From an uncultured Sutterella sp. (lineage in GTDB: Bacteria > Pseudomonadota > Gammaproteobacteria > Burkholderiales > Burkholderiaceae_F), in contig UQTE01000001.1 in the NCBI GenBank assembly GCA_900543805.1, forward strand, positions 62,001-126,000: a stretch of 64,000 bases of DNA. Reading direction: 5' to 3'. Positions 41,089 to 49,504 of this stretch are shown piece by piece. The notes under the pieces are model-generated. The model had not been told where the DNA came from. It saw only the letters and a program-made list of their open reading frames with translations, and did no database searches. A program made the translations under genes and the position numbers. Position 1 is the stretch's first letter. Each line of letters starts with the position of its first letter.

Positions 41089-42092
41089 CAGGCTTCCACG
41101 TCCGGATGGGCTTCGAGAAGGTAGTCCATGTAGGCCGAGACGCCTTCTTCGACGCTGCGGAAGGGAACGTCGCAGCCGCTTGCGCGAAGCTTGGTGAGGT
41201 CGGCCTGGGTGTAGGCCTGATACTTGCCCTTGAGCGCTTCGGGGAAGTCGATGTACTCGAGTTCGCCCGAGGCGACGGCTTTGGAGAGCGTGAGCGCGTT
41301 CTTCCCTTCGTGGCGGCGCAGGCTGTTGATGACGGAGAGCGCCACGTCGTTGAAGGGCTGGGCGCGGCCCGTGCCGCAGTTGTAGATGCCCGAAACCGGA
41401 TGGTCGAGGAAGTGCATGAGGACGTTCGTGACGTCGTCGATGTAGACGAAGTCGCGCAGCTGTTCGCCGTTGCCGTAGCCGAGGCAGCCTTCAAAGAGCT
41501 TCACCTTGCCGGTGCGGCGGTACTGGAAGTACTGGTGGAAGGCGACGGAGGCCATGCGTCCCTTGTGCTGTTCGTGCGGACCGTAGACGTTGAAATAGCG
41601 AAGCCCGATCACCGGAGCGCGCAGATAGTCGAATTCGCGGCGAAGCACCTGGTCGAAGAGGAACTTCGAATACCCGTACACGTTGAGGGGGCCTTCGAAC
41701 TCGAGCTCTTCGCGGAAGGTCGTCTTGGCGCCGTACGTGGCGGCGGACGAAGCGTAGATGAAGGGGATGTGCAGCGACTGCGCCCAACGGTAGAGGTCGA
41801 GCGTGTAGCGGTAGTTGTTCTCCATCATGTAGACGCCGTCCTGCTCCATCGTGTCCGAGCAGGCGCCCTGATGGAAGATCGCTTCGGGCTTCGGAGCGGT
41901 CCCGGCGCGAACGCGCGCGATGAAGTCGCGCTTGTCGAAGTAGTCCGAGATGCGGCACTGGGCGAGATTAAGGAATTTCTCGCTCTTTTCGAGATTGTCG
42001 ACCGCGATGATGTCGGTCACGCCGCGGCGATTGAGTGCCAGAACGTTGTTGCAGCCGATGAAGCCGGCCGCGCCGGTGACGAGGATGCTCAT
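41088..42092 (-). CDS. hldD: ADP-L-glycero-D-manno-heptose 6-epimerase
   Basis: HldD inverts C6 of ADP-D-glycero-heptose to the L form used for LPS inner core. The 334-residue SDR protein has GAAGFIG near the N-terminus, the catalytic YGYSK, and the heptose-epimerase feature VDNLEKSEKFLNLAQCRISDY. LRYFNVYGPHEQHKGRMASV is diagnostic. It lies nine bases after hldA and one-base overlapped with gmhB, so three of the ADP-heptose enzymes are in one operon. Confidence 0.96.
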   Translation of the reverse strand: MSILVTGAAGFIGCNNVLALNRRGVTDIIAVDNLEKSEKFLNLAQCRISDYFDKRDFIARVRAGTAPKPEAIFHQGACSDTMEQDGVYMMENNYRYTLDLYRWAQSLHIPFIYASSAATYGAKTTFREELEFEGPLNVYGYSKFLFDQVLRREFDYLRAPVIGLRYFNVYGPHEQHKGRMASVAFHQYFQYRRTGKVKLFEGCLGYGNGEQLRDFVYIDDVTNVLMHFLDHPVSGIYNCGTGRAQPFNDVALSVINSLRRHEGKNALTLSKAVASGELEYIDFPEALKGKYQAYTQADLTKLRASGCDVPFRSVEEGVSAYMDYLLEAHPDVEA

Positions 42093-42101
42093 GATGCTTC
42101 C

Positions 42102-43025
42102 TTAGGAAAAAAGTTCTTCATACGTGACGGAGGCCGTTCCGAGTTTGCCGACCACGATGCCGCCCGCGCGGTTGGCGGTGGCGACGGCGTCGGGAATCGG
42201 AACGCCCGCGGCGACGAGCGTGGCGAGGACGGCGATGACGGTGTCGCCCGCGCCCGAAACGTCGAAGACTTCGCGGGCCTGGGCGGGAACGGTCATGGCG
42301 CCTTCGTCGGAAAAGAGCGTCATCCCTTCCTCACTGCGGGTGAGAAGGAGATATTGGAGGTCGAGCTCGGCGCGCAGGTTCTGCGCGCGCTCGAGAAGAT
42401 CCGCTTCGCTCTTCCAGGCGCCGACGACCTGCCGGAGTTCGGAGCGGTTGGGGGTGATCACCGTGGCGCCGCGGTAGCGCTCGTAGTCGTCTCCCTTGGG
42501 GTCGACGAGGACGGGACAGCCCTTCGCGCGGGCGCATTCGATCATCTTCGTGATGTGCGTGAGGCCGCCCTTGCCGTAGTCGGAGAGAACGAGGGCGTCG
42601 GCCTTTTCGAGATGCCGGTTGAAGAGGTCAAGGTGGTGAAGGAGCGCTTCGGCGTCGGGGTGGGATTCGAAGTCGCAGCGAAGCATCTGCTGCTGCCGCG
42701 CGACGATGCGGAGTTTTTCCGTGGTGGAGAGCGTCGGATCAAACTGCAGGGCCGCTTCGATCCCTTCCTTCTGGAGGAGCTCTTCGATGCGGCGTCCCGC
42801 GGCGTCTTCACCCACGACGGAGAGAAGCGTCGCGCGGGCTCCGACGTGGGCGATGTTGAGCGCGACGTTCGCCGCGCCGCCGAGACGTTCTTCGGAGCGG
42901 ACGACCCGCACGACGGGCACCGGCGCTTCGGGAGAAATGCGCTCGGCGTCGCCGAACCAATAGCGGTCGAGCATGGCGTCGCCCGTGACGAGAACGTTCG
43001 CGGAAAGAATTTGTGCTTTTTTCAT
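42102..43025 (-). CDS. hldA: D-glycero-beta-D-manno-heptose-7-phosphate kinase
   Basis: A 307-residue PfkB/ribokinase-family kinase, the N-terminal half of HldE as a free-standing protein. The substrate motif LVTGDAMLDRYWFGDAERIS, the VRSEERLGGAANVALNIAHVGA segment and the catalytic loop SGAGDTVIAVLA are intact. It phosphorylates heptose-7-phosphate at C1. ATG 43025 is used; a TTG two codons upstream is in frame. No strong ribosome site is visible. It heads the hldA-hldD-gmhB operon and is divergent from the phosphohexomutase gene, with 145 bases between. Confidence 0.95.
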   Translation of the reverse strand: MKKAQILSANVLVTGDAMLDRYWFGDAERISPEAPVPVVRVVRSEERLGGAANVALNIAHVGARATLLSVVGEDAAGRRIEELLQKEGIEAALQFDPTLSTTEKLRIVARQQQMLRCDFESHPDAEALLHHLDLFNRHLEKADALVLSDYGKGGLTHITKMIECARAKGCPVLVDPKGDDYERYRGATVITPNRSELRQVVGAWKSEADLLERAQNLRAELDLQYLLLTRSEEGMTLFSDEGAMTVPAQAREVFDVSGAGDTVIAVLATLVAAGVPIPDAVATANRAGGIVVGKLGTASVTYEELFS

Positions 43026-43170
43026 GGGCAAGTGGGCGGGTGCCGCCCGTTCGGAACTAGCTCAGGTGCGCTACATTGTATCCCATGGTCAGGGGGCTCA
43101 TTCCGAAGAGGTAGGGGCCTTTGCTAACATACATCCTTTCAGCTTATTTCCAGATTCCGGGTGATTGAAC

Positions 43171-44550
43171 ATGCTGGATGCATCCATTTTCAAGGCGTAC
43201 GACATCCGCGGGGTTGTCGACGTGACGCTGACGACCGAAGTCGTTCGCGCCGTAGGCCGAGTGCTCGGTTCCATGGCCCGTGAGGCCGACGTCAAGGCGT
43301 TCTGCGTCGGACGCGACGGACGACTCTCGGGCGAACGTTTGGCCGATGCGCTGATCGAGGGCGTCCTCTCGACGGGCATCGACGTGATTGACATCGGCAT
43401 GGCGCCGACCCCCGTCCTTTATTTCGCAACAAATTATTACGGAACGGGCACGGGCGTGGCCGTCACCGGTTCGCACAATCCGCCCGAATACAACGGTCTC
43501 AAGATGATGGTGGCGGGCGTCACGCTCTTTGCCGACCAGATTCAGAAGATCCGCGAGCGCATCGAACTTCGCGAATGGTTCGAAGCCGAGACGCCGGGGA
43601 CGCGCAAGACGGTGGACGCCGTGACGCCCTACCTCGAGAAGGTGCTCGGCGACGTTTCGCTTGCCCGCTCGATGACGATCGCCGTCGACGGCGGCAACGG
43701 CGTGGCCGGTCCTCTCGCCGAACGCCTCTATCACGGGCTCGGCTGCCGCGTGATTCCGCTCTTTACCGAGGTAGACGGACACTTCCCGAACCATCACCCC
43801 GATCCTTCGAAGCCCGCGAATCTTGAAGATCTGCAGGCGCTCGTGCGCACGTCCGACGCGGAAGTGGGCCTCGCCTTCGACGGCGACGGCGACCGCCTCG
43901 GCGTCGTGACGAAGTCCGGTCAGATCATCTATCCGGACCGTCAGATGATGCTCTTTGCCGAAGACGTGCTGCGCACCCATCCGGGCGCTCAGATCGTATA
44001 CGACGTCAAGTGCACGCGCGCGCTCGTGCCCTGGATCCGCGAGCACGGCGGCGTTCCGACGATCAGCCGCACGGGCCACTCGCTCGTCAAGGCGAAGCTG
44101 CGCGAAACGGGCGCTCCGTTCGCGGGCGAAATGTCGGGTCACCTTTTCTTCAACGACGGCCGCTGGCCGGGATTCGACGACGGCGTCTACGCGGGCGCCC
44201 GACTCCTCGAAATCCTCTCGCGCGAAAAGGATCCTTCGGCCCGCCTCGAAGCCCTGCCGAGCGCCGTGAACACGCCCGAACTGCACATTCCGATGGCCGA
44301 AGGCGAACAGCACGCCTTCATCCGCCTCCTGCAGGAGAAGCTTCACTTCGACGACGCCGAAGACGTCATCAAGATCGACGGCGTGCGCGTCGAGTGGAAG
44401 GACGGCTTCGCGCTCGCCCGCGCCTCGAACACGACCCCCGTTGTCGTGATCCGTCTCGAAGGCGACACGGAAGAGGCGCTCGAGCGCATCCGCAAGCGTT
44501 TCGGCGAGGCGCTCCATGAAGTGGCGCCCGACCTGGCGCTTCCGTTTTGA
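43171..44550 (+). CDS. phosphomannomutase/phosphoglucomutase (AlgC/ManB type)
   Basis: A 459-residue alpha-D-phosphohexomutase. The phosphoserine loop is TGSHNPPEYNG near residue 97, the Mg loop DGDGDRLG near 235, and the sugar-binding GEMSGHLFF near 315. It interconverts hexose 1- and 6-phosphates and would supply glucose-1-phosphate for GalU. ATG 43171 is preferred over a TTG two codons earlier; GGGTGA precedes it. It leads the rightward pgi-waaC-waaA operon. Whether mannose or glucose is preferred cannot be told. Confidence 0.93.
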   Translation: MLDASIFKAYDIRGVVDVTLTTEVVRAVGRVLGSMAREADVKAFCVGRDGRLSGERLADALIEGVLSTGIDVIDIGMAPTPVLYFATNYYGTGTGVAVTGSHNPPEYNGLKMMVAGVTLFADQIQKIRERIELREWFEAETPGTRKTVDAVTPYLEKVLGDVSLARSMTIAVDGGNGVAGPLAERLYHGLGCRVIPLFTEVDGHFPNHHPDPSKPANLEDLQALVRTSDAEVGLAFDGDGDRLGVVTKSGQIIYPDRQMMLFAEDVLRTHPGAQIVYDVKCTRALVPWIREHGGVPTISRTGHSLVKAKLRETGAPFAGEMSGHLFFNDGRWPGFDDGVYAGARLLEILSREKDPSARLEALPSAVNTPELHIPMAEGEQHAFIRLLQEKLHFDDAEDVIKIDGVRVEWKDGFALARASNTTPVVVIRLEGDTEEALERIRKRFGEALHEVAPDLALPF

Positions 44551-44570
44551 TTGAGTTTCAGAGGATTCCC

Positions 44571-46025
44571 ATGCCCAATCCCACCGTCGAATTGTTGCCG
44601 CTCCTGCGTCAGTCCGGCGCGGCGGTCGAACGCCGCGCCTGCGGCATTCGGCTCGACATCGGCCGACAGCGAATCAGCGGCCCCGACTTCGAACGGCTCG
44701 TCGCCTTCGGCGAGAAGCGCGAAATTCTCGCCGCGCACCGCCGCATGATGGCGGGCGCCATCGTGAACGAATCCGAAGGTCGTGCGGCGCTCCACACGTC
44801 GCTTCGCTCCTTCTCCCCGTCGGCGCCGCACTACGACGAGGTCGAGCACGAACGCCGCCGCATCTTCCGGTTTGCCGAAGACGTCCGCAGCGGCCGCTGG
44901 CTCGGTTGCCGCGCCGACCGCATCACGGACATCATCAACGTGGGGATCGGCGGCTCCGAGATGGGACCGCATGCCGTGTACCACGCCCTGCGCGGGCCCA
45001 ATCCCGACATTCGCGTCCATTTCCTGAGTTCCGTCGACGGCGTTCTGCTCGAGCGAGTGCTCGCTTCCTGCCAGCCGCATTCGACGCTCGCGATCGTCTC
45101 GTCGAAGAGCTTCACGACGCGCGAAACGCAGGTGAACGCGGCGGCCGTGGACCAGTGGTTCCTCGACGCCGGGATCGTGGGGGCGGACCGCAACCGCCAC
45201 ATCGTGGTGGTTTCCTCCAAGGAGGACGCGGCCGCGCAGATGTGTCTCCCCGAAGAAAACCTTTTCCGCATCTGGGACTGGGTGGGCGGCCGCTTCTCCG
45301 TCTGGGGCGCCGTGGGACTGCCCGTTGCGGTGGCGCTCGGCCCGGAAGTCTTCCGGGAATTCCTGCAGGGCGCGGCCGAAATGGACCGCCACTCCTCTGA
45401 GGCCCCGATCTCTGAAAATCTGCCCGCGCTTCTCGCGCTCATTTCGTACTGGAACGCGACGCGGCTCGAAATCTCCTCGCACTGCATGCTTCCCTACGAC
45501 GAACGCCTGCGCGTTCTCGTGGCCTGGCTGCAGCAGCTCGAAATGGAGTCGCTCGGCAAGACCGTCACCCCCGAAGGGGAGCCCATCGAAGGGCATACCG
45601 GCCAGGCCGTCTGGGGCGCCAACGGCAACGAAGGTCAGCACAGCTTCTATCAGTGGCTCCGTCAGGGGACGGGGCGCACGAGCGTCGACATGATCTGGAG
45701 CGAAATGCCCGGACACCGCTATGCGGAACACTACAAGGTGCTCCTCGCCAATGCGCGCGCCCAGGCCGAGGCGCTCGTCGCGCGCGATCCGTCGAGCCCC
45801 TTCTTCAACGCAGTGAGCACGATCGTGCTCGACGCCGTGAATCCGCGCCGTCTCGGCGCCCTCATGGCCCTGTACGAACACAAGACCACGATGCTCGGGA
45901 CGCTCTTTCACATCAATCCGTTCGATCAGCCGGGCGTCGAGCTCGGTAAGCGCCTTTCGCGCCGGGCGGAAAAGGGCGGCGACCCCGCCGCGGCCTTCCG
46001 GGCCGTTCTGGAGGGCGCCGCGTGA
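44571..46025 (+). CDS. pgi: glucose-6-phosphate isomerase
   Basis: Pgi converts glucose-6-phosphate and fructose-6-phosphate. The product has 484 residues from ATG 44571 (AGAGG six bases upstream), short against 549 in E. coli, mostly at the N-terminus. IINVGIGGSEMGPHAVYHAL, the SSKSFTTRET phosphate loop, the YKVLLAN His region and the C-terminal FDQPGVELGK with the catalytic Lys are present. The block usually WGEPGTNGQH reads WGANGNEGQH, so the canonical Glu is Ala with an acidic residue four positions on. It is coupled to waaC by a four-base overlap. Confidence 0.92.
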   Translation: MPNPTVELLPLLRQSGAAVERRACGIRLDIGRQRISGPDFERLVAFGEKREILAAHRRMMAGAIVNESEGRAALHTSLRSFSPSAPHYDEVEHERRRIFRFAEDVRSGRWLGCRADRITDIINVGIGGSEMGPHAVYHALRGPNPDIRVHFLSSVDGVLLERVLASCQPHSTLAIVSSKSFTTRETQVNAAAVDQWFLDAGIVGADRNRHIVVVSSKEDAAAQMCLPEENLFRIWDWVGGRFSVWGAVGLPVAVALGPEVFREFLQGAAEMDRHSSEAPISENLPALLALISYWNATRLEISSHCMLPYDERLRVLVAWLQQLEMESLGKTVTPEGEPIEGHTGQAVWGANGNEGQHSFYQWLRQGTGRTSVDMIWSEMPGHRYAEHYKVLLANARAQAEALVARDPSSPFFNAVSTIVLDAVNPRRLGALMALYEHKTTMLGTLFHINPFDQPGVELGKRLSRRAEKGGDPAAAFRAVLEGAA

Positions 46026-46999
46026 AGATTCTCGTCGTCAAAACGTCGAGCATGGGCGACATCATTCACGCCTTGCCCGTCACGGTCGACATTCGTGAAA
46101 ACCTCCCCGACGCCGAGGTGCACTGGCTCTCCGAAGAAAGCTTCAGGGAGATCCCCGCGCTCTCGCCCGTCGTCTCGAAGGTGCACGTCTGCGCCTTTCG
46201 CCGCTGGCGAAAGAACGTCTTCTCGGCTCAAACCTTGGCCGAGGTTCGGGCGCTGCGCGCGGCGCTCGCCGCCGAGCGCTACGACGTCGTGATCGACGAG
46301 CAGGGACTCCTTCGCTCGGCCTGGCCCGCCTCCTGGACGCGCGCGCCCGTGCACGGCTTCAGCCGCGACACGGTTCGCGAACCCGCGGCCGCCTTCTTCT
46401 ACCGCCATCCCCATCGGATTCCCGAAGAAGTGGGGGCCGTGAAGCGCTATCGCCTCCTTGCGGCCGAGACGCTCGGCTACGAAGTGCCCGCGCACGCGCC
46501 CGCCTTCGGACTGCGTCCCCGGGCGCAGGCGCTCGAGGTGCCCGAAGGGCCCTGGGTGGCGCTCGCCGTCAACGCGAGTCGCGACGAAAAGCTCTGGCCC
46601 GAAGACCATTGGGTCGATCTCGGGCGGTCGCTCCTCGAAGAGGGACGCCGCAGCGTCTTCTTCTGGGGCAACGACAAGGAACGGGAACGCGTCGAACGCC
46701 TGGCGCGCTTCATTCCCGATTCCCTCGTCGCGCCGCGCGCGCGGCTCGACCGCGTGGCGGCCACGCTCGTGAAGGCCGAGGCCTTGGTCGGCGTCGACAC
46801 GGGGCTCTCGCACCTCGCCGCGGCGCTGGGGCTTCCGACCGTGGGGCTCTACGTTTCGACGCCCACGGAAATTCTTCATCTCGTCGGAGACGGCCCGGTG
46901 CGCTCGCTCGGCAACGTCGGCGAGATTCCCGCTTGGGCGGACGCCAAAACGGCGCTCGATGCGGTGCGTCAAGAGCAAAAGGAAAACGCATGCAGCTGA
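46022..46999 (+). CDS. waaC: lipopolysaccharide heptosyltransferase I
   Basis: WaaC adds the first L-glycero-D-manno-heptose to Kdo2-lipid A on the cytoplasmic face of the inner membrane. The 325-residue GT-9 protein begins MKILVVKTSSMGDIIHALPV and includes DVVIDEQGLLRSAW and the donor site GVDTGLSHLAAALGLPTVGLY. The start is GTG within the pgi stop (GTGA). WaaC rather than WaaF is chosen for the SSMGDIIH N-terminus and the DEQGLLRSA segment. It overlaps waaA by ten bases. Confidence 0.92.
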   Translation: MKILVVKTSSMGDIIHALPVTVDIRENLPDAEVHWLSEESFREIPALSPVVSKVHVCAFRRWRKNVFSAQTLAEVRALRAALAAERYDVVIDEQGLLRSAWPASWTRAPVHGFSRDTVREPAAAFFYRHPHRIPEEVGAVKRYRLLAAETLGYEVPAHAPAFGLRPRAQALEVPEGPWVALAVNASRDEKLWPEDHWVDLGRSLLEEGRRSVFFWGNDKERERVERLARFIPDSLVAPRARLDRVAATLVKAEALVGVDTGLSHLAAALGLPTVGLYVSTPTEILHLVGDGPVRSLGNVGEIPAWADAKTALDAVRQEQKENACS

Positions 47000-48312
47000 C
47001 TCCCTCCATGTACCGCGCCATCACGGTGGTGGCGCTTCCTCTGGCGAGCCTCTACCTCATGTGGCGCTCGCGCAGACAGCCCGCGTACAAAAAGTTCTGG
47101 GACGAGCGCTTCGCCTGGGGCACCTTCCCGCCGCGCACGAGCCGTCCCCGCGTGTGGGTGCACGCGGTGAGCCTCGGAGAAACGAACGCGGCGCGTCCGC
47201 TGATCGAGATGATGCTCAAGCGCTGGCCCGAAATCGACGTGCTCCTCACGCACATGACGCCGACGGGCCGCGAAGCGGGCAAGAAGATCGTCATGGCCCT
47301 GGGGCCCGAGCGGATCCGACAGTGCTACCTTCCCTATGACGCGCCCTACGCGGTGGAGAAGTTCTTCCGTCAGACGCGCCCGACCATGGGCGTCATCATG
47401 GAGACGGAGGTCTGGCCCAATCTCATGCGCGAAGCCAAGCGCCTCGACATTCCGATGGTGCTCGCCAACGCGCGCGAGTCGGCGAAGTCGCAGCGCGAGG
47501 CGCAGAAGTTTCACCTGGTGATGCGTCCGGCCTTCGAGAGCTTTTCCGCGGTTCTCGCGCAAAGCGAGGAGGATAAGGTTCGTCTCGAATCGCTCGGCGC
47601 GCAAAACGTCAAGGTGTGCGGGAGCGTGAAGTTCGACATCAAGCCGAATCTCTCGCAGTCGGCCGCGGCGAAAAGCTGGCGAAAGACGATCGGCCGTCCC
47701 GTGCTGACGATCGCTTCGACGCGCCGCGGGGAAGAGGTGCGCTTTGCGCGCGCCTTTGTCGCGAAGCGCGAAAAGCTCGGCAACGCGCTTTTGCTCGTGG
47801 TGCCCCGGCATCCGGAGCGCTTCGACGAGGTCGCCCAAGTGTTCTCGGAGGCGGGACTCAAGGTGTGCCGTCGCTCGAGCGTGCTGTCGCCGCGCGAAGT
47901 ACCCGCGGACGCAGACGTGCTCCTCGGGGACAGCATGGGCGAAATGAGCTTTTACTGTGCCTTGGGCGACATGACCGCCATGGGCGGATCGTTCGAGCCC
48001 TTCGGGTCGCAGAACATGATCGAACCCGCGATGGCGGGCTCGCCCCTGGTGGTGGGGCCCTCCACCTTCAATTTCGACAAGATCGTGCGCGACGGACTCG
48101 CCGCGCGGGCGATGATGCAGGTGGAAACGCCCGAGGAGGCCTTCGACGTCTTTTCCGGGTGGCTCGCCGACGAAAACGAAAGGAAGGCCGCCGGTGAACG
48201 GGCCGAAGCGTTCGCCCAAAAACACGCCGGCGCGACCGCGCGCATGATGGATGAAATGGAGTCGCTATGGCAGACCGCGCTCAAGAACCGAAACGAATTG
48301 CAAACGTACTGA
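46990..48312 (+). CDS. waaA: 3-deoxy-D-manno-octulosonic acid transferase (Kdo transferase)
   Basis: WaaA transfers Kdo from CMP-Kdo to lipid IVA. The 440-residue protein has one N-terminal membrane anchor (residues 9-24), the catalytic Glu64 in HAVSLGETNAARP, the METEVWPN motif, and the C-terminal donor domain with LGDSMGEMSFYCALGDMTAMGGSFEPFGSQN-type sequence (three short stretches of it seen in order). ATG 46990 is used; the frame is open far upstream in the shadow of waaC. Its 3' end overlaps thiD by 46 bases. Whether it adds one or two Kdo residues is not readable. Confidence 0.94.
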   Translation: MQLTPSMYRAITVVALPLASLYLMWRSRRQPAYKKFWDERFAWGTFPPRTSRPRVWVHAVSLGETNAARPLIEMMLKRWPEIDVLLTHMTPTGREAGKKIVMALGPERIRQCYLPYDAPYAVEKFFRQTRPTMGVIMETEVWPNLMREAKRLDIPMVLANARESAKSQREAQKFHLVMRPAFESFSAVLAQSEEDKVRLESLGAQNVKVCGSVKFDIKPNLSQSAAAKSWRKTIGRPVLTIASTRRGEEVRFARAFVAKREKLGNALLLVVPRHPERFDEVAQVFSEAGLKVCRRSSVLSPREVPADADVLLGDSMGEMSFYCALGDMTAMGGSFEPFGSQNMIEPAMAGSPLVVGPSTFNFDKIVRDGLAARAMMQVETPEEAFDVFSGWLADENERKAAGERAEAFAQKHAGATARMMDEMESLWQTALKNRNELQTY

Positions 48313-49112
48313 CGATCGCCGGGCTCGATCCTTCGGGCGGCGCCGGTATTCTGGCCGACGTGAAGGCGATGAGCGCCTGCGGCACCTACGGCATGGCGGT
48401 CGTTGCGGCGCTTACGGCTCAGAACACCTGCGGCGTGTCGGGGTGGCAGCCCGTGGCGCCCGACTTCGTGCGCGCGCAGATCGACGCGATCTTCGAAGAT
48501 ATCCGCGTGGACGCCGTCAAGATCGGCATGCTCGGAACGCCCGAGGTGATCGATGCCGTCGCCGAAGCGCTCGAGCGTCATCGCCCGCCCTTCGTCGTGC
48601 TCGATCCGGTGATGGTCGCCAAGGGAGGCGACCGTCTGCTCGCCAAGGAGGCCGAATCGGCGCTCTGCGAACGTCTTCTGCCGCTCACCACCGTCATCAC
48701 GCCCAATCTTCCCGAAGCGGCCGTGCTCGCGGGCGAAGCGGAAATCCGCGAACGCGAGGAAATGCCCGCGCTCGCCCGCAAGCTTCTCGAGCGTCTCGCT
48801 CCGGACGCCTGGGTCTATCTGAAGGGCGGACACCTCACGGAATCCGAGTCTCCGGATCTGCTTCTCTCGCGCGAGACGTCGCTCACCTTTGAAGCGCCCC
48901 GCATCGCGACCAAGAATACGCACGGCACGGGCTGCACGCTCTCGGCCGCCATCGCCGCGCAGCTCGGACGAGGCGAGAGCGTCCCCGAGGCCGTCCGCAA
49001 GGCCAAAGCCTATGTGTACGAAGCCATTGCCCATGCGGATGAACTCGGTGTCGGGCACGGGCACGGGCCGACGAACCACTTCGCCGCACTGTGGCGAAAA
49101 GGCGATTTGTAA
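48267..49112 (+). CDS. thiD: hydroxymethylpyrimidine/phosphomethylpyrimidine kinase
   Basis: ThiD phosphorylates HMP and HMP-phosphate to HMP-pyrophosphate for thiamine synthesis. The 281-residue ribokinase-like protein has the TIAGLDPSGGAGILADVK N-terminal motif, VLDPVMVAKGGDRLL, TPNLPEA and the anion-hole motif KNTHGTGCTLSAAIAA. The ATG lies inside the end of waaA, in another frame, with GGAG nine bases upstream; the 46-base overlap is long but the start agrees with the family. No other thi gene lies in the window, so it may serve salvage. Confidence 0.94.
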   Translation: MADRAQEPKRIANVLTIAGLDPSGGAGILADVKAMSACGTYGMAVVAALTAQNTCGVSGWQPVAPDFVRAQIDAIFEDIRVDAVKIGMLGTPEVIDAVAEALERHRPPFVVLDPVMVAKGGDRLLAKEAESALCERLLPLTTVITPNLPEAAVLAGEAEIREREEMPALARKLLERLAPDAWVYLKGGHLTESESPDLLLSRETSLTFEAPRIATKNTHGTGCTLSAAIAAQLGRGESVPEAVRKAKAYVYEAIAHADELGVGHGHGPTNHFAALWRKGDL

Positions 49113-49130
49113 GAAAGTTGTAACAGTCCC

Positions 49131-49159
49131 TTGACAAACAATGGGACTTCATGCATAAT
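49131..49159 (+). promoter_or_regulatory. sigma-70 promoter of tRNA-Met
   Basis: A perfect -35 (TTGACA, 49131-49136), 17 bases, then CATAAT (49154-49159; five of six consensus bases). The tRNA starts 13 bases after the -10 element, giving a very short leader. Confidence 0.85.
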
Positions 49160-49172
49160 CTCAATTCTCAAC

Positions 49173-49249
49173 GGCGCATTAGCTCAGTCGGTTAGAGCAG
49201 AGGAATCATAATCCTTGTGTCCGCGGTTCGAGTCCGTGATGCGCCACCA
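49173..49249 (+). tRNA. tRNA-Met (CAU anticodon, elongator type)
   Basis: A 77-base cloverleaf: acceptor GGCGCAT pairs with ATGCGCC, the D arm has AGCTCAGTCGGTTAGAGC, the anticodon loop ATCATAA gives CAU, and the T arm contains GGTTCGAGTCC. CCA is encoded. The paired first base and the overall form argue against initiator tRNA. tRNA-Ile2 with lysidine-modified CAU is the alternative. Confidence 0.9.
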
Positions 49250-49265
49250 GAATTCCGGAAAGAGG

Positions 49266-49301
49266 GAAGGGTGTCCGAGCAGTCGGATGCCCTTCTTTTT
49301 T
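49266..49301 (+). terminator. rho-independent terminator of tRNA-Met
   Basis: GAAGGG-TG-TCCGA pairs with TCGGA-TG-CCCTTC around a GCAG loop, followed by six T. It lies 16 bases after the tRNA CCA end. Confidence 0.9.
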
Positions 49302-49327
49302 ATGCGCGTTTTCCGAGCGTCCGAGCG

Positions 49328-49347
49328 GGAATATTTTTGTATATTCC
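49328..49347. repeat. AT-rich palindrome upstream of miaB
   Basis: GGAATAT (49328-49334) and ATATTCC (49341-49347) form a 7-bp inverted repeat around TTTTGT, unusually AT-rich for this genome. The 203 bases between the tRNA terminator and miaB contain no gene; this could be a protein-binding site or part of the miaB promoter region. Confidence 0.35.
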
Positions 49348-49504
49348 TCTTCGCGCCGCCCGGAATTTGCACCGAAATCCCAGGCATGTCAGAGGGTTGC
49401 GGGATTCGCCGCAAAGCGGTCGTCTTGCCCTCGGTCAGCGATCAACCGAGGTTCCCCGTCCTTTCGGATGCGGAACCTATTTTTTTTGTCCCCGGATATA
49501 AACC

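Noticed and set aside
49173-49249. Initiator tRNA-fMet or tRNA-Ile2
   Set aside because: The first acceptor pair is a normal G-C, so not the initiator; Ile2 cannot be excluded fully, but the arms look like elongator Met.
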